A DNA stretch of 64,000 bases from Branchiostoma floridae (lineage: Eukaryota; Chordata; Leptocardii; Amphioxiformes; Branchiostomatidae), in contig NC_049995.1 of assembly GCF_000003815.2 (NCBI RefSeq), positions 17,869,777 to 17,933,776 on the forward strand, read 5' to 3'. Below the pieces are notes generated by a model that saw only the letters and a list, made by a program, of their open reading frames with translations, did not search any database and was not told the DNA's origin. This document shows, piece by piece, positions 1 through 12,673 of this stretch (its first letter is position 1; each line of letters opens with the position of its first letter). Both the position numbers and the translations under genes were made by a program.

Positions 1-236
1 TTGGTCTATCCCCTGTATAAACTATGGTCACGTTTGTGAAATTAAATGAATACAGAATAGACTGAAGACCCTGACACTCATTTAGGACCAATCCCTTCAC
101 CGGGTAGGAAAGTGGCCTGGAATCTATCCTATCCTTCAGTTTACTCTTCTGGTTGCATTAAAGGAAAATGTAACTTTTCTGACTTTTTTAGTTTTCAGTA
201 TTCAGAGACATAGCCTAAATTTTCAATTGCAGCAAC

Positions 237-402
237 AGACACAAATACACAGTCACATGCAAATTCACACACTCTCACTCACTCACTCACTCACACACAC
301 ACACACCCACGAACACACACACACATAAACACACACACACACTCACACACACACTCACTCACTCACACACATACACTCACATAAACACATACATTAACAC
401 AA

Positions 403-435
<33 letters not shown>

Positions 436-474
436 CACTAGCACACACACACACACACAAACACACACACTAGC

Positions 475-509
<35 letters not shown>

Positions 510-535
510 AACACACACACATACACAAACACAGA
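237..535. repeat. CA-rich microsatellite
   Basis: About 300 bases of (CA)n, (CACT)n and (ACAAAC)n runs with interruptions. Open frames across it are low-complexity artefacts. Confidence 0.95.
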
Positions 536-682
536 GTCTGTAGTAGCAGCCTGGTGTGACTATGTTGCCATGATGACACCTGCCGTGCGTCATTAGTGTA
601 CAAACACTCAGCTGGGTCCTTCCAACAATGGCAGAGCTGTCGGCAACCCTCTTTCGTCAGCTTCCGCCTCAGCTTACACCGA

Positions 683-1050
683 CGTTTCAATACAGAAATG
701 GGGAACCAAATTATGGGGCGGTGAAACCAATATAGCTAATGGAAGTAGAGTCAACGTTTGGATATTTCATGAAGACTCCTACATGTGCGTCACAAAAGCG
801 TAACCATAGTAACGTTACCATAGCAACGTTGCCATGGTAACCATAACAACGTCCTGTCAACAATGGTAAAGACTTCATCAATCTTTCCATCAGTTTCCTG
901 ATCAACGGCTACCACATTTCATACAGTAGAAGGAACCCAATTTGCGGACGGTAAAACCAATTCTGTTAATGGCATGAGAAGGGCCAACGTTTGAATAATT
1001 CATGAAGACTCCTACGTGTACATCACTGTATCGTTACCATAGCAACTTGG
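683..1050. repeat. Two diverged tandem copies, unit about 235 bp
   Basis: 683-815 and 919-1050 share ACCAA...GGCGGT, AACGTTTG.ATA, TTCATGAAGACTCCTAC and TACCATAGCAAC blocks in the same order. No coding support. Confidence 0.6.
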
Positions 1051-1238
1051 CAGTCCCTACCAGGCTTATCAATCATTTGTTGGAAAATAATAAAAGTTGC
1101 CGAATGGCACAGTATCCTTGCGTGGTTGTATCTCTGTACTATTAAGTGTGTGATATCATGGCTAACTTCTGTTTTTATTTTTCAGCACCTTGAAAAGTCT
1201 GTTTCAGATCTAGATTAGTATTGTCTACTCGCATAATT

Positions 1239-2480
1239 TCACCGGGTTACATGAATACGGCACTTAAATGAATAGCACCCAAGGAGATCCCCCCAAACGC
1301 CTGGGCCACCGTTATTGAAATGTGCAAAGTAGCGAAATTCAATGTTCTTATTTTTATCTTCGCCAAGAAGATAATGATTTTGCCGACTTGGGTCTGTATG
1401 TAGGTCAACAGGATATAAGTCGAGAAATTGTGGACGGAACTTTTTGATTTTTGCAGGTGTGTAGCGGTTGTCGATAGGCATGCCTAGTTCGAAAATGGGT
1501 TACCTGGCGTTTTTGTACGGTACGGTAACGAGCTTATTATTTTTTTGGGTGTTTTTTCGGGAAGCATAAGTCAAAATGCAGCTGGGCGATTTTCATGATA
1601 TTTGGCAGGTGTGTAGCGGTTGTAGAAAGGATTGTCATGTGCGAGAATGGTTTAGCTACCTTTTACCTATGGTGCTGTAGCTGGCTTTGTATAAGTGCGT
1701 TTGTCTGTATGCAAGATAACTCAAGACGTTCTTGATGGATGCTAATGATATTTGGTTGATAGGTAGGGGACACAAAAAGGATGGTCATGATTTTTTAATG
1801 GTGGATAGCTGTTGGGACTAGGTGTGAATGGTGTAATTTTGGGCCTCCTAGCAGCTTGTTTGGAACTGCAGTGGGTCTTATAGTTCGTAACTTTTTAGAT
1901 GGATAACCCCTGAGGGGATTGATCGATATTCTTTATTTTTGGGTACTACAGGTAGGTAGGTACTTTGGGTGATCATCAACATAATGAGATGCAAATTATG
2001 TAAATCACTATCTATTTAAAATAATTACTTAGGGTAGCTTATCCTGGAGAAGCAAACAGGGTGAAGGAGAAAGGTAATGTTACATGATACTCTATATGTC
2101 TGGACGTGTACAGTTCACCAGTGAGGGAAGGTGGTGACCTGGTTACACCAAATTAACCCTGACTCAAGCAGCAAAAGGGAGAGAATCAGTCATGTGGAAC
2201 CGAATTCGAAGTTTCCCCGAAGTCTAAGAGACCAGACGTGCCCAGCCCTTTATCCCGCTGGTCTGAGTTTCAATAAGATTTGTGGGCATGATTCTCTTCG
2301 CCAGAAGAGTAATGTTATTGGTTGTATGGGTCTATATGCTGGTGAACAGCATATAACTCGAGAAATTGTTAGTCAAGATCCCAAGGCAATTGGGCACCAA
2401 TGCTACCCTACCAATGTGTGTGGACCATTAAGCATCATTTATCATTCAAGCCCCTCAGACTGTAGCAAATTATCCTGATC
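1239..2480. repeat. Interspersed repeat region with two diverged copies
   Basis: 1355-1430 and 2285-2370 share TCTTCGCCA.GAAG, GGGTCTATATG and GAGAAATTGT. The motif TTTGCAGGTGTGTAGCGGTTGT recurs at 1453 and 1603. It looks like dispersed non-coding repeat; open frames here have no family support. Confidence 0.5.
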
Positions 2481-3961
2481 TACTTCCCCTGACATGGGCC
2501 AGTCACACCAAATTAACCCCCTGCCCTCAGTCTCCGGCCTTTAGCATAAAGATGACCCCTCAACTTAAAGACAAATCAAAGGTGCAGCAGAACTATTTGA
2601 TTATCCTGATGATACACATGTCATTGACCTGATAATTGTTTGCAGGGGAGAGAAGCACGAACAAGTGTCTCTAGGGCTCAGGGCTATATATTGAAACCAA
2701 ATAAGCTCATTAGATCACTATTGTTCATGCTATGATATTGGTACACCAGTACTTCTTTGAGAGTCCAAATACCCAGGTCTAACAGTTAGTCAGTCAGTCG
2801 AGGACATCAGACATCAACTCGGGAAGCTTGCAGGACCCTTATAACAGTGATCCATTCATTATACTCCAAAAAGGCTCTGAGTGTCTAGAGATTATTTAAT
2901 GTTTGTGCATAGAGAAATGTCTCAGTACCAGAGTGAATGCTAGTTCTAAGAGCTTGGCCAAGTTTTATAGCAGATGGGAGGAGTAACATGCCATACATTC
3001 ATTTAGATAAAACTTAGGTGCACTTTATATTTTGCTTAAACCATCCTGTGTCGGTTAACCGTCATATGACGCTTAGCCGTCACCGGTCTAAAGAGGAAAT
3101 AAAGGGCGTATGATGGTATTTCCGCAAACCATCCTGAGCTACCTCCGGACCTGGTCCTGGTTCGGTTTGATGATTTCTCCGTGAAAGAGAAACCATCACT
3201 GGTGACGGTAATAGGAGGGTGTGGGTCATACGCTAATGATGTGCTAACGAGACTGTAGCAATGGAAACATGTTTTTCCTCATTCTAATCTTTGAGACATT
3301 GAAAGTCGTCAAATGTTCCAAGTGGAATGGCCATTTTCCTACGGCACTGCAGTAGAATGTATGGGTGTTTGTAAACAACAATACCCGTGGTTAGATAAAT
3401 AGAATTTTCAACTGCTACAAACACACGTTCATGCAGTCGTTTGCTTTGGGGTAGGTGCTCTTTTAGAAATAGTACTACATGAATGAGACCTAATAGTCTT
3501 GAACAAAGGCATGATTATTTGGTGAAGAGATGTATTTGTGGAACTCTAGTTTGTGTATTTTATCGTCTTCTAAGTTATACATTAACGTAATATGCTATAC
3601 CTAAAATATAAAGACCCGGAGAAAATAACAGATTTTTAGATACTTTTAATCATGAAAATGAAAAGACGGATATGAAAGCTGACTGAAGGCCGGGAAGAAA
3701 GTCTTATCTATTTCAAATCCATAAATCTTCTTCTTCTGCCTCCTGGTCCTTAATGTGTGAAGAAATTGTGTACGGACTTTCTCCTTCCTTCACTTATTTT
3801 TTCTTGTTGATGTTCTATCTTGCATTAACAAATCTGTGAAACAAGAAATTACCTTACTCTTGCTCTTGCTCAACATTCAATGCATTAAAGCTGGAAAACA
3901 CTGAGGCAGTCACACATCACATAACAACTCGTCTGTAACAAACACCTTTACTTTTCTTTAG
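2481..3961. other. Intergenic sequence, little recognised
   Basis: I see no gene. A CGTCATATGACG palindrome with surrounding CCGTCA repeats lies at 3060-3090. The rest is AT-rich single-copy-looking sequence. Confidence 0.5.
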
Positions 3962-3967
3962 TTTATT
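3962..3967 (-). terminator. Possible poly(A) signal of moonraker
   Basis: TTTATT on the plus strand is AATAAA on the minus strand, about 345 bases after the moonraker stop. Other AT-rich candidates exist nearby, so this choice is weak. Confidence 0.35.
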
Positions 3968-4311
3968 ACATTTCTTAGGAAACAGAACAAAAAACCATTT
4001 CAATCACAAAAGAACCCCTTATTGGTGACATTTTCCATAATTCTTTTTCATCTCTAAACAAATCCACACTATTTTAACAGTGTGTCATTCTGGAAAACCT
4101 ATGACACATTTCAGTTCAGGTGTGGAACTCTACTACTTCATTTGTCTTTGGCACAGTATATCATAAGTAAAAAGCTCATAACTTAACATCAAAACATTTC
4201 ATTACAGATGTTATTCCTTTAAATAAAGGTAACTTTCATTAAAACACACAGCATATCATAGTATTCTGACCTATCTTGTGACCTCTGACCCATGATGCAA
4301 CCTGTGACCTG

Positions 4312-7300
4312 TCATGTGAACTCTGACCTATAAACATTCTCCACACATTCTTCACAGGCATCAGTCATCTCCATGACGACCGCATCCAGGACATCCTCCA
4401 TCAGTTCATCTGCCAGTCTGAGGAGAAACAAACAAGTTAAAACTGACGAAGGATGATGAAGCCGTGATTTAATGACAAATACTAATTTTGAACCAGAGAG
4501 GCAACATTTTCGAGAAAATGCAGGATGTTTCACCTTCAGTGGTTTGCCTTTTGTCAAGCTACTTACACATAATGCTACAGCATCACGCCCACCCTTGAGG
4601 CGTCGCCAAAAAAGAGAAACCTTATATTTGCTGCAACACCGTATTTGCTGAAACAGTTAATATTTCTTTCAAGTTTGCTGTAACCAAGGAGCTTGATGAA
4701 AGCTCCTTGCTGTAACACTATATGCTAAAATCACGGTAGTTCTAAGCTGTGATTGGTTTATGACAGAAGACGATGAAGAAAGACGAAGAAGAGCACACTT
4801 ACATGCACAAACAATATTTCTTCTTAGTTAGAAAAAACTAACTTGCAAAAGTCTTACCTTTGAAAGTAGATATACTCTGCAACCATACTTGACTGAAATA
4901 TATGAAATCTACATGAAAACGAAGAAACAAAACCTACTGGTCGACCAGTCTCCATGGGTTGAAGGCTCCGGCGGTTTCGTGGCTGGTTCTGCGCCGGTGC
5001 TGGTCGAAGCTACGCCGGTAGGAGCGGAGGTCCAGCATCTGGCCTGCAGGGGTGAACAGTAGGGTAGGGGGCGCTCCTACAACAGCTGTACGCTGGCCTG
5101 CATCTGTAGAATCTTTGACACCTGTCTCTTTAGTCCAAGGATGTCCTGACTGTGTAGCGGTGGAGTCTACGATACCTTCCTGGCGGAAGGAAAGTGAGTC
5201 TGGCATGTTGCCATGGAAACGACCTTCGGACCAGTGTGCTGGTTGGCTGGGGGGTGTCGGGGACCATGCCTCACGAGCTGTGACAACATCACAATAACCA
5301 GAAATTAAAAAAGAATAAAAACATCTGAAACATTTCTAAAGTAAAACTCATTCTTTTTATGATAAACAACACAGTTGCAATATATCATAACCACAAAGAA
5401 GTTGAATCATGATTATAGGTTATTGATTGGTGGATAGATGGATCTAGGACATCACTTAATTAAATGATTGTAACCTTCTATATAATGTATAACATGATAG
5501 TCACATTTTTCAAATAAGGTCTAGCTGAATGCATACCGGTTCTGAATCNNNNNNNNNNNNNNNNNNNNNNNNNNNNNNNNNNNNNNNNNNNNNNNNNNNN
5601 NNNNNNNNNNNNNNNNNNNNNNNNNNNNNNNNNNNNNNNNNNNNNNNNAGAAGGGAATCCAGCATTGACTGGCAAATATCATTTTTATTAGTCTCAAGAC
5701 ATTCTAACATCTAAAGGGTAAAGTTTTCCCAACTTACTTCTGATATGCTAAGAAGATAAGAAAGAAAGAAACCCACCTCCACCAGCTGTAGCTTCTGTAG
5801 GATGTTGTTCAAGGTTGACATGTCCTGTAGGGCGATGACCTCCTGGTGGGCTGACCTCTGACCTTCTAACCTCTGCAGCTCTGCAGACGTGTTTTCAAAC
5901 ACTTGATCGAGAACCGCGTTCCTTAAGACAGGTAAGTTGTCTCCTAGCTGCTTTCTCCTGTCGAGGTAACGCTCCTCAACTTCTCTCCTCATTCCAGCAT
6001 CCTGGAAACCCCCATACAAGCCCTCATGTTCTCCTCCCCTCTCTCCAGCTCTCTTAAAACCTCCATTCACATCCCTTCCTCCAGTTTCTTTAACAACCCC
6101 ATATACGTCCCTAGATTGCCTTCCTCTGGTTTCCTCATAACCCCCATACATGTCCTGATGACTACTCAAAGACCCTAAGGAGGTTCTTGGGTGACTTAAG
6201 AAGTCTTCAGGTATTTCTCCCCCTTTCTTCTCCATGTCTGGGTTTTCGTACAAGTTCCTCAAGTCTGCATTCCTTCTGCCATTAGGGGAAAGTCTTGAAG
6301 GACTATAGGTTAGACCATCCCTTCTTATCTCCACTCCTCCTGGGTTTCTGTACTCCTCCTTAAAGTCAAGGCTCCTTCTAGCATCTTGAGATGTCCTGGG
6401 GTGTCTGGAAGGATCCGTTATTTCTTCCCTTCTTCTCTCTAAGGCTTCTTGGTTCCTGAAAGTGTCTCTGTAGTTTAAACTTCTTCTTACAGCCGACCCC
6501 ACCTTGGGGCTCTTATGGGGGTTGAGGGAGCTCCCTCTGGGTGACAAAGATCGTTCTCTGTACCTGTCAACAATCATAATTAAATTGTACTGTAAGCAAC
6601 GTACTAGATGATAAACAGTCTGTCATTATTAAAACATATAAGTTTGCAATAGAAATTAGATTCAGTCCTTCTGTCTGTAAGATGTACATACAAAGATATC
6701 TAGAATTACCACCATAAATAATGATAATCAAAAATCTTTTGTACACTTTCCAATCTATATAGTCAGAAAAGCAGCCACACCTGACATGTTGGGGAGGGGG
6801 GCTTGGCGGTGGCGTCCTGTTCTCCTTGCCCATATATGGTAGCGGTGGTTTGACCTTGGCCCAGGACGCCAGCGTGTGCTTGCCTACGGGAGAGTGTGGC
6901 GGTCGCCGTGGTGTCCTCTGTTTACAAATAAACAAACAAACGATCTTTCACTACTTTTCCTAGAATGGCTAAACATGCAAGGTATAAAAATACAAATATT
7001 CAGCAACGGGTCTATATACAAACTGATGGCTGAGAGGAAAACAGCTATCTCATTTAATATGTTTTTTAAATTCACTTTCTGAAAGTGCATTTACTAACTT
7101 AAAGGTGAAGACCCTCCAAATGAGACTTTAAACAAATTAATGACAATAACAATACTTTTAGTTTTACTCCTACAATGTAGTACTGCCACTGATTTCAAAC
7201 TGATTCATCAAGTTAAGTTTTTTAAATCTGGGAACCGACAGGTTGACATGGAGAGGCCTAATATAAATATCAATTTTCAAGTTTTGCCAACGTTCATTTC

Positions 7301-10300
7301 TGACGTGTACAAGTGTAGTAAAGGTGACAGTAGTGTGGTAGACTGGTATCACTTACCAACTAGGTATAGACTTTCCCATCAGTCAATAACATAATAAACA
7401 CAATCACTGTTTTCTAACTGTTTCTTCCAGATAAAGGTGAGTTATTTTAAAACAAACTGAACTGGAAAGGCCTTACAAAGTTTTGCCAGCTGTACCTTTG
7501 ACTTTGGGGACACCAGAACCCCCCTCCGCCTAGCGGGATGGGTAAGACGTTGCACCTTCCCAGGTTTCCTGGCGCTGGTCCTTCTTAAAGCAGCAATACC
7601 TGCACGGAGAATGTCTTCCCTCTCTGGGTTTCCTGGAAGAAGCAAGGGCAAACATCTTAAGATCAGGACTGTTTCCAGAACCTATACTTCCCTCCACATT
7701 TGATTTATGCAACAGAAATAAATCCACCCTGTCCTGTTCAAATAATTAAAAAATTATGACATGAAACTGCATTTTAGTAAACTCAAAATGACAGATTTGA
7801 CGATGAAAATCAAAAACATGGACTCCCAAACAACGAGAGAGACAGTCCTGATCTTAAGATGAAAAAAAGCGTAGCATATTTTGGAGCTTTCTTAGATACA
7901 AATTACACACAATTATTTTTAGCTATGGTTAGCTTATTGTACGTGACACTGTATATACATGTAGGCCAGGTGCCTGATTTATATAAATTAACAAGAAGAA
8001 TAGTGATTAGTCAGATTAAGAAACATGTTAGTGAAGAAATAGAGCCCACCATCGTTTGTCTCCTGGTGCAGTAGTTGTGACATATCCTCCTCCAGTCTGT
8101 GAGCTGGGTGCAGTCTGGGCCCTGGAGAAGGTACAAGCACCAAGGAGTCATACAGGTGGTCTTCTGGTTACATATTTTGGAGGCTGGGCTACTACAAGTG
8201 GAGTTGTGCGAGATAACTTTAGGGTGCTTGGCCCAGAAGCCAGAGGTCCTGGGTTCAAATCCTGTCATTCTACCGATCTTGTGCTCTTCAATGGGGAAGG
8301 CACTTGACACAACTTTCCTCACTCCACCCAGGTGTAAAAATGGGTGCCTGACTTCAGTTGGGGAGGTTAAAAGGGCGGCGGAAGAAAAGGGATGGGCTCC
8401 ACCTTCCAATACTGTGCCCTAGACACTGTAGACAATAACCCACTGTCCCTATATGTTTACCCTAACCATGCAAACCTATATATAGCTACCTACTACCACT
8501 TTAAAAAAAATGAATACTACATTGTACAACTAACAGTAACTACTGGCACTACTGTCAGTTGTGATCAAAGAACTTCCAGTCATACCTGTCCGTGCAGGCC
8601 TGTCTTTCCAGACAGGCTGGCCACGTCTTGTCTTGACCTTCATACGACCTTCAGGTACCCTCTTGTGTGCTGTGACTTCTGAGGAAGGCTTGGGCTACAG
8701 GACACAGAAAAAAAAACTGTTGTTAAACTTTGTTACCCTATTTCTTTCTTATTTTTAGTTAGAACAGTAATGGTTCTGGTATCCGTTCTGCCGGTTTTCC
8801 CCAAGCAGATGGAAAAGAGTTTTGAGTCAACAACCGGATGAGCTTCCACCCACAAACTTTTTTTTTGTGGTTTGGTTTGAACAAACAAACAAACAAAAAA
8901 CGAGAACAACGGACTGTACCTGTCTTCTACCTAGTAGTTGCAGCAGACTCTTAGCTGACATGTCCTTAATGTAAACAAACAAACAAAGAAGAAGAGCCGA
9001 TAATACCTGTGTTCTACCCAGCAGGTGCAGCAGACTCTCCGCTGACATGTCCGCAATATAAACAAATAAATAAACAAACAAGAACAGCCAACCGTACCTG
9101 TACTTGTGTCCTACCCAGTAGTTGCAGCAGACTCTCTGCCGACATGACCTCGGCTGACCCCACCTGCAGCTGTGCAGACACCTGGGACAGCTGCTTGATC
9201 ACATGACCAAGGTCCTGGATGATTGACAAGAAATATTATTTCCGAAAATAGTCTCATCAGGTTGGTAGAACATAGGAGAATTTTTTGACACAACTTGTTG
9301 GCCAGCAGGTATTTACATCAAAAAGGATTACTAAGCAATGTACTAAGTACCTGCTGGTTGTGTAAAAACAATGCTTCTTTATCCTAAGAAATGTTATTGC
9401 TACTGAGCATGGCGACTACTTTCTTGTACAAGTCAAGGACTCAATGTGTTCTTTGGTACACACAGACAGATAGACAGACAGCAGACAGACGGACAGACAG
9501 ACAGACAAACAGACCTGGTATACCGTTGGCAGCCCCCCTCCCCTGCTGGTACACGGGTGGCAGCCCCCCTCCCCTGCTGTACTGATCAGGTAAACAAACA
9601 AACAAACAAACAAACAGACCTGGTACACTGGTGGCAGCCCCCCTCCCCCACTGTACTGATCAGGTAAACAAACAAACAAACAAACAGACCTGGTACACGG
9701 CCGGCAGCCCCCCTCCCCCGCTGTACTGGTCAGGCAGCTGCTGGATGAACACCTGAAGAACTTTCACTGCAGCTCGATGAGCAGCTCCCAGCTTCTTTAA
9801 GACATGAGCCTAGAACACAGCGGAAAGGTCATCTCAGGTCGTCTCAAGAAAAGGACAGAAGACCAGGCTTTTAGCCAGGCATGTGTCATGGCGTCATTTG
9901 GACACGCTTTTCTTAAAATAACAAGAAATTGGACGCACTAGATGCCCTTACACTGGGGAGCAGATCCTCTGACAAGTATGAAATTCTGATTGACCAGGGA
10001 TGTCACTTAAGTTCATTTGTGACCACTCTGACAGTAATTTTGCCTCTCAGGAGTATCAAGGAGCTTTTATCTGATAAAGGCTCCTTGGGAATATGTTACA
10101 ATACACCGTTTTAACTTAAAATTTGTGAAAACTCTGCACGGACTCCAGGAAGACTAGTGAATTGTCACTAATGGAGATCTCAATAAACCAAACCAAACCA
10201 AACCACCATGGAATGCGTGTGGCGTGTGCTAAAGATTGTGTGTATCTGAATAATTATACATTCTAACTTTGATACTGTACGGAAAAGACAAGCATGTAAA

Positions 10301-12673
10301 AACCTTTCTGGCTTGCTTGGTTTTCTCACTGGCAGGCCTGCTCAGGTCCTGTTCAACTTCTGCTATCTGGAAAAGAGAAAATAAAAGATAAGAAAGTATC
10401 TGAGCAAGACAGTACACAAGGAGATATTTACAGTGTACATCTTCACAGTGTGTGTGAGTGACAGCACCCAACAGTTTGCTGTATGCAATTTTGGGGCAAT
10501 CAGTTCACATCATATTCCATTTGATCATCTTCCATTTGCTGGTTTGAATTTAAACTGTAAATGCTTCACACTTTTTTACTTTTACTGACATATTCTTTCC
10601 CCTACACTTTTATATTCCAGAAAGAATGCACGTTGAAGTCTTCAACGACTACAACAAAACAAACAAACAAACAAACAAACAAACAAACAAACACACACCT
10701 GGTGCTGTAGTGTGTAGACCATCCTGCCCGCCCTGGTCAGCTGTTCTTGCCTCCTGACCTCTGACCTGGGATCGTCCTCCGTGTCCGAGATTTTCTCCAC
10801 GCTACCGCGCCGCTTTCGCTTGGACGGACTCGGAACCTGACCTGCAGGTGCGGGGAATTCGATACTCGAGGTGTCAGGTATCACAGGTGTTTAAGGTTTG
10901 AGTTTGAAACAATTCCATGATACAGGAATGCTATGTTGCAACTGCACATTCATGGTGGGTATTTCAAACTTACCAGTAAACCCTTCAAAACAAAACCAGC
11001 GCAAATTTTCACCAATGTCAAATGATTTTAGGGGATTAGTAAAGTTTTCTGGTCAAAATGAATTTCCTGCTGATTCTGAGTTTCAAAGTTCTGACCTCCT
11101 CTTCCTGTCAAGTGTCAGCTTACACTAAGTTACAGTTACATTCATCTTCTCCTTCACTTCCTAACACTCTACAGTATTCAACTTATAATTAATACACAGA
11201 ACCAAATTTTTACACAGACACAGACTGACAATCTGAAAATAAAACCTCTATACAGCCCAGACCTCACCTTGTGTTAAGTGTCCCTCCAGCTCCCGGATGT
11301 ACCTCTGGAGCTCCTTCTGAAGTTTCCTCACCTGTCTGGAGGGCTTGTCTCCAGGTAACACAGGTGAGTCTCCAGGTAAAACCCCAGGTGAGTCTTCCGC
11401 CAGCCTAAGAACCAGCCCAGGTGATGATGGCATGTCTCTGTGCCTCTGCTTCACCCTGGGTGGTGACACTTGTAAATTCTCGGATGTCGGTTTTCTTGCA
11501 CTGGAAGTCTTGGCTGGTTTTCTTCCTTGTATACTACTAGAAGATCTATTTCTACTTTGTTGTTGATTTCTATTCCTCTGAGTGTTTCTTTCTTGTGCAA
11601 CGTCAATGTTACAGTCTTCTTCACTGTCTTCCCTCACTCCCGAGTCTGTTGTTGCCACATCAGCCATGTTGATTACCTGATCATTCCTCCTACGTTTCGC
11701 GTTATCCCGTCTGGCGAGAAACAACGCCTGAGAAAGTTTCTCCTGGGAGAGAAGTGACATCTGTCCGGCTGACACAGCACTGGGGTCGTTTCTACTCACC
11801 GGTGAGGCACCAAGTTTCTCCACGACGACAGCAGAAGGTTTCCGGTACCTACATGGACAAAGGTAAGACATCCGGGTGATAAGATATGCCACATAGCAGT
11901 TATTCAATCAACTGGATATGATTTTGGAAACAGTTAGATATTTGAGGTAGCATCTAACGTTACTACCTTTTGTCAGTGACTGAGGAAATCTTGTTGAACA
12001 GCATGTTTTACACCCTAACCATCCTGCCTGCCCTGGTCAGCTGTTCCTGTCTCCTGACTTCCGTACAACAAACAAACAAGCAAACAAACAAACACACACT
12101 CAAGCAGCTGGAGATGATTTTCGAAAGGATTTGATATTTCAGGTAGCGTCTACTAGTACTTCCTTTTGTCAGTGACTCTGAGCAGATCTGTCAAACAGCA
12201 CGTTAACTAGCAAATATACAGGCTTTTCATTGACGTCGTACTAATTATAATTGAATCCTCCGATGACCATGTTGGCGGGTAATTGAATTAAGCAGTAGCA
12301 TTTTTATGTGGTTAACAACATACACTGTAATTCAACATAGCGCGGATGACGTCAAATGAAAAGCCTGTATTCTCTATCAATTGATAAGCGAAGAAAGTGA
12401 AGACAAAGTTTAGATAGTAAGTAAGAAACAGAATTAAGACAAGGTTCCGTACCTCTTGGTGAGACTGTCGGCCGCGGTTGCCATGTTGACGTTAAACGCC
12501 AGCTGGTTCTGCTTCTGAAGGGCAAAAGGTCGCGCGTCCCTGCCTGGGTGGCTGCCAGTGGGCGGGAGGTTGCCGGGGAAACGCTTCAGGTTGCCATGGT
12601 AACGGTGCACACCGCTACTGCCCGGTGGAAGCTGGAACTCCAGCTGGGTTTTACCACTGACAATGCTCGTCAT
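4312..12673 (-). CDS. KIAA0753: Moonraker/KIAA0753-like centriolar satellite protein
   Basis: Moonraker (OFIP) works at centrioles and centriolar satellites with OFD1 and CEP20 in centriole duplication and cilium formation (family knowledge). Coding exons read on the minus strand: 12673-12453, 11848-11268, 10841-10699, 10366-10304, 9809-9690, 9214-9098, 7632-7496, 6917-6781, 6563-5777, 5277-4938, 4417-4312, with a tentative one at 8678-8586. Seen motifs matching the family: QKQNQLAFN near the N terminus, SQEKLSQALFLARRD in the next exon, RRQEQLTRAGRMVYTLQHQ, a helical block with LGAAHRAAVKVLQ and VIKQLSQVS, a Pro-rich ASWAKVKPP stretch, and a C terminus with GAFNPWRLVDQ then LADELMEDVLDAV. 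Phases agree except at the tentative exon and before exon 5277-4938, where an exon must be missing, probably in the gap at 5549-5648. The start is the first Met of the second exon; an upstream UTR exon ends at 13159. About 950 codons, like the human protein. Confidence 0.88.
5549..5648. other. Assembly gap, 100 N
   Basis: A 100-N placeholder, probably of unknown true size. It lies in the moonraker intron where one exon is predicted to be missing from the phases. Confidence 0.99.
8170..8450 (+). mobile_element. tRNA-derived SINE
   Basis: A B-box-like GGGTTCAAATCC with upstream TGGCCCAGAAGCCAGAGG, followed by a body with GGTGTAAAAATGGGTGCCTGAC. The body motif recurs in reverse at 57.1 kb next to a clearer tRNA-like head, so this is a dispersed family and not a tRNA gene. 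Confidence 0.6.
8586..8678 (-). CDS. Tentative extra exon of the moonraker gene
   Basis: On the minus strand a CTCAG acceptor is followed by 93 open bases rich in Lys and Arg (RMKVKTRRGQPVW) and a GTATGA donor. It ends in phase 1, exactly what the next exon (7632-7496) requires. Its 5' phase does not fit the CAG donor of the exon at 9214-9098. It would fit if that exon ended earlier, at the GTAGGA within CTGGGTAGGA. A basic region lies here in the vertebrate protein too, but the residues are not clearly alignable. Confidence 0.42.
8895..9114 (-). repeat. Splice-junction array, moonraker exon 9214-9098 donor
   Basis: Three units of about 85-95 bp. Each has ATGTCnGCnnAGAGTCTGCTGC, then CAG|GTA, then (GTTT)n. 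The real exon is the most upstream on the minus strand. Two downstream copies carry amino-acid changes (Q to H, E to K). Confidence 0.8.
9515..9720 (-). repeat. Splice-junction array, moonraker exon 9809-9690 donor
   Basis: Units contain the exon end (GCAGCCCCCCTCCCC plus GGTACAC on the plus strand) and the donor followed by (GTTT)n, repeated at about 9516, 9545, 9618 and 9691. Only the copy contiguous with the exon body is coding. Confidence 0.8.
9868..10140. mobile_element. Interspersed repeat, family with copies at 32.2 and 60.0 kb
   Basis: Shares CTTTTAGCCAGGCATG, ACGCTTTTCTTAAAATAACA and GGGGAGCAGATCCTCTGACA with 60046-60185 and, in reverse and more diverged, with 32152-32425. No coding capacity seen. 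Confidence 0.65.
10059..10091. other. Hairpin-forming inverted repeat
   Basis: CAAGGAGCTTTTATC pairs with GATAAAGGCTCCTTG with one mismatch and a 1-3 base loop. A shorter relative lies at 4687-4711 (CAAGGAGCTT). Confidence 0.55.
10654..10697. repeat. (AAAC)n next to a moonraker donor
   Basis: An (ACAA)n run directly follows the donor of exon 10841-10699 on the minus strand. The same arrangement is seen at other junctions in the window. Confidence 0.85.
11908..12205 (-). repeat. Tandem duplication holding a stray copy of moonraker exon 4
   Basis: 11908-12009 and 12105-12205 are about 200 bp apart and similar (GATATTT.AGGTAGC.TCTA, CCTTTTGTCAGTGACT). Between them 12015-12062 resembles exon 10841-10699. 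On the minus strand it reads EVRRQEQLTRAGRMV, then diverges. It has no matching donor and is a non-functional exon fragment inside an intron. Confidence 0.7.
12217..12369. mobile_element. Small inverted-repeat element (MITE)
   Basis: Ends TACAGGCTTTTCATTGACGTC and GACGTCAAATGAAAAGCCTGTA are inverted copies. About 153 bp, non-coding, in a moonraker intron. Confidence 0.75.

Noticed and set aside
394-690. Minus-strand frame with Cys/Val runs
   Set aside because: Read-through of the CA microsatellite.
4929-4940. Apparent stop (GAC CAG TAG) in a conserved moonraker exon
   Set aside because: The donor is CA|GTAGGT, so the TAG is not in the mRNA; the join gives VDQLADELMED with correct phase.
8190-8260. 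Possible tRNA gene from the GGTTCAAATCC box
   Set aside because: No cloverleaf can be built, and the downstream body recurs elsewhere, which fits a SINE.
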